In this document: piece after piece, positions 1 to 3,200 of the stretch | Position numbering within the stretch: the first letter of the stretch is position 1 | Layout of the letters: each line of letters opens with the position of its first letter | Assembly (NCBI GenBank): GCA_900755985.1 | Contig: CAAEIL010000111.1 | Coordinates: 1 to 6,150 of the forward strand | Length of the DNA stretch: 6,150 nt | Direction of reading: 5' to 3' | Origin: Bacteroidales bacterium | Lineage (GTDB): Bacteria > Bacteroidota > Bacteroidia > Bacteroidales > Muribaculaceae | Program-made: the position numbers and the translations under genes | Notes under the pieces: model-generated | The model's input: the letters and a program-made list of their open reading frames with translations, nothing else | Databases searched by the model: none | Told to the model about the DNA's origin: nothing

Positions 1-204
1 CGTGCCATTGTGGGTGAAGCCCCTGCCACGCCCCCCCCAACCGCTATATGCGCGGAGTTTCTTCATGTCGGCAGGCTTGGCGGCCTCTCCGCTCTCCATG
101 AGGCGTTTCATCGTCTCTATTGCGGCGATGTTGGCCTTTATACGTGCGCCCTCGGTTTTGGGCGCAACCTCAGTCCCACGCTCAACGTGGTTGTTGTGCG
201 TGTT
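1..204 (-). other. Start of adenine-specific DNA methylase / SNF2-type helicase region, truncated by window edge (residues 1983-2050)
   Basis: The block NNHVERG...AP, then ARIKANIAAIETMKRLMESG and the motif LRAYSGWGGRGRGF (residues 2032-2045), is the recognisable entry to the N6-adenine methylase/SNF2 helicase region of giant phage and conjugative-element proteins ('RI.AN..AI.....L...G......e...L..YSGWGG.G..F'). The usual Leu after GWGG is Arg here. The methyl-donor site, NPPY-type catalytic motif and helicase motifs would lie beyond base 1, so neither activity can be verified. Methylation of entering DNA against restriction is the usual proposal for this class. Confidence 0.8.
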
Positions 205-3200
205 CTTCTTGTCCTTTTCGGAGATGGGCGCTAAGGCTGGCTTCTCAGCCACGTCATGTAATCCTCTGCCTCCTGCTCGGTCAGCATCAGAATCCATGCG
301 AGGGCTTCCACCGCCTGCTGTTCCGGCAGGTCTTTCAGTTTCACGCCGGGATTCATTTCCTCCCACCTGCGTATCCTGCTTGAGTTGCTGTCGTTGTCCC
401 CCGGTTTCTCGGGAGCCAGTTCCCACTTCAGTTCTTTCATTGTCGAGTTCATTATCGAACAAGCCGCCGAAGATGTATCCAATCGGCTGTTCGGGTTTTA
501 CTTCGGGTTTCTTCTGCGAAGATACTGATTTTTTCTTTGATTCCTTTTCTCCGCGCAATAAATCAACGGCTGATTGTGTGGCGGCTTTCTTATCTGCGTT
601 CACACGGGCAACTCGCTTGGCCTCGCCGAATACTCCGTCAACCGGCTTGATGCGCTCCCAGTCCCCAATCTCGCTTATCCAACTCTGGCCGAATGAGTCA
701 AAGATAGGACGGCCCTGCGCGTCAATATCTATGATGCGCTGTTTCTCCCACTTGCCGTTGCCGTAACGGTCCCACATGACCTCATCGCCTATCTTGTAGC
801 CGTTGTAGGTCTTTTGCGGTGCGCTCTCGGTGGTCTGCTTGGCGATACGCTCTGCAAGCGTGTCGGAGATGATTTCTCGCTGTCCGTAGTCCGTCCACGC
901 TTTCAAAGTGTTGAGATGCTCCTTTGTGAACGTGTCAAAGTGGTCGCTAATCCACTTGTCAACCCAGTCGGCAATAACTTGGTTCACAAGGTCGCGTCTG
1001 CCATCCCGGTTTGATACCATTTCGATAAGCTGCGCTTGCTTCATGGCATCGCGTGTGACGAGGTCAACACCCTTCCAAACTGATGCAGAGTTGTTGTACA
1101 GCCAATCGTCAACGGCGGCCTTATCCTTGGGGTCGGGGAAAGCGGCAACTCTGTCCTCTTCGGTCGGTGCGCCTGCATGGGCAATCTCGTCCGGCTTGAT
1201 TTTGATTGTGCCCGGCTCGCCTTTCACGCCTACGATGTAGTCTGTGAGTTTCGGTTCTTCACCGATGTTCTGCACATGGTTGGCGGCAACCACCACAGCC
1301 TCGCGTCCGTCTTTGAGAGTGACGGTGCCATGATAGGCCTCCTCCCCCTTATTTGTCTGCGGCTCCGCAGCTTCAGCTGTCGGCAGATAGTCCTTTGCCT
1401 CGCGCCGTATGGCTTTCAGCAGGTCGCCGTAAGTAACCTTATCATCTGCCCAACGATTGCTCCCCATTCGTTCAAACGAGGTGTGTCCCTTTTCATCGGG
1501 CCACTCCACACGGTACATGATGCCACGCACATAGAGGTCATCGCGGTAGTAGGGTCTGTTGTGCGCATCGCCCTCCTGCTTGTCGGCAGGCTCCAACCCT
1601 ATGTTGATATAGAGTTCGCGCCCCTCGTTAAGCGGCAGGCGTATGGACACGTCACCACCGGCAGAAGCAACATTGCCGCTCACGGCGGTTTTCTTGCTCT
1701 TGCCTTTGGATTTGAGCGGAGTTATCGTCCCGGTCACCTTGATGTCTATGCCGAGGTCGGTCACAAGCTGCTTGGCGAGTTTCACTGCGTCATTGACTGC
1801 TTTCCGCTCGGCGTTGCGCATATAGCCGTAGGCCTCGTTGAAGTCCTTGTCAACCTCTTCGGCCTCATAGTAGCCGAGAAGTGCCAGTTGGTCGTTGATC
1901 TCGTCAAGAGTCTTGTCTATTTCTGCGATGTATTCGTTAAGGCCTTCAACGCCTGCCCGGTTCGGGCCTTTGCCTGCAACAGCCTCTGCTTTTTCTGCAA
2001 GAGCGTCTGTATCTGCTTCTGTTTGTTTGTCATTTTCTCTACGTTGTTTGTTTCGGGTTTCCTTTAATGATTTTTCGCCCTCGGCGACTGCGGCCTCGGC
2101 CTTGCGCTCGGTGGCAATGGTATTGGCGGCGGCAATAGGGCCGCGCTGTTTATCGAAATTGGCAATGTCCGTTGCCATGACTTCCTCGCGGTCGCTCAAG
2201 TCGTAGTCCTCAAAGCCCGGAGTCAGTCGCGCCGCCTCGTAGAAAGACTTGAGCCACGGACGAACATCATCGCCGAGTCCGCCAATCATCGCCTTGGCAT
2301 AGTCGGTGAATGAAGTCTTACCACGCTCAATCAACGCCATGGCGGCGCGCATACCGAGTGCGGAGAGTTTGCGCTTCTCGTCCTTGGTCATCTCTTCCGG
2401 GTCGCGGAATTTGAAGTCGGGGTCAACGTTTGCATCGTCTGTGCCGAGGATGTCGCGCATCTCCTTGAAAATATCGCCCAGTTCCTCGTCCGAAACCTCA
2501 TATTCCTTTGCAGGTTCGGCAGGTTTCTCCGGCTCAACCGGGGTTGAGTGGTCGGCAAGATTGGCCTCGCCGTCACGCTTGAGTGCTCCGACAAGGCTCT
2601 CCAAATTGACACGGTTCATGGGCGCAGGCTTCTTCTTCAGCTTGGCCGTGGCCTCGGCCGGGGCCGTTGCCTCGCGCAGTTCTTCGGCTGTCATGGGCTG
2701 TGCGTCTGCAACCGCTTCCTCGTTGCCTATCATTTCACCTGCCTTGCGTGCATCCTCTTCGGTGCGAAACAGCCATGAACCGTCTGCAGCGTCACGGTCT
2801 GCCCATCCTCGCTTGGTGGTATATCGTCCTTTTTTCTCTCCGATTGCTTCATTGGCAAAAGTCTTTAAGGCTCGCTCCTGCTCTTGAGTAAGCGGACGAT
2901 TGAAGGTTACGCGGTACATCGGTGTTTCTTTACCCGGTTTGCCTCCGCGCGGTTTCCCTACATATACGGCAGGCGTAATCGTGTACGGTTCAGAACTTTC
3001 CGCGCTTTCCACTTGTTTATCTGCTGACAAAGTATTACCTTTGCCGTCAGATATGGAACTGAGATTGTCCGAAGGCGCTGTGGGCGTAGAGGGAGAGGCA
3101 TTAGGCATCAACCCGTCGGAACTATCAGTTCCTTTTTTCTTTTTATACATCGTTTGGAACGAAAGGGATTTGCGTTTGTCCCTTTTTTCTTCCAAGTAGT

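Noticed and set aside
2..766. Open frame of about 254 codons on the + strand
   Set aside because: The translation is Ser/Pro/Cys-rich and low-complexity, it opposes a minus-strand frame with clear domains, and it has no recognisable motif.
1321..1344. YHGT near residue 1606 as the start of a second ADP-ribosyltransferase
   Set aside because: No downstream A..Y block or terminal E.vvFD strand follows; the surrounding pattern fits a small beta domain.
1177..2067. Open frame of 296 codons on the + strand
   Set aside because: It is exactly antisense to the codons of the minus-strand gene, which rarely use TTA, CTA or TCA there. Its product is an odd Cys/Val/Phe-rich sequence without domains.
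3070..3140. Internal translation start (AAAGGA-like sequence before an in-frame ATG)
   Set aside because: The spacing from the purine-rich stretch to the ATG is too long, and it would start in a disordered linker.
3127..3153. A-rich run coding KKKKGT as a possible programmed -1 frameshift site
   Set aside because: The runs do not fit an X XXY YYZ heptamer in the zero frame, and the zero frame continues with sensible domains, so no frameshift is needed.
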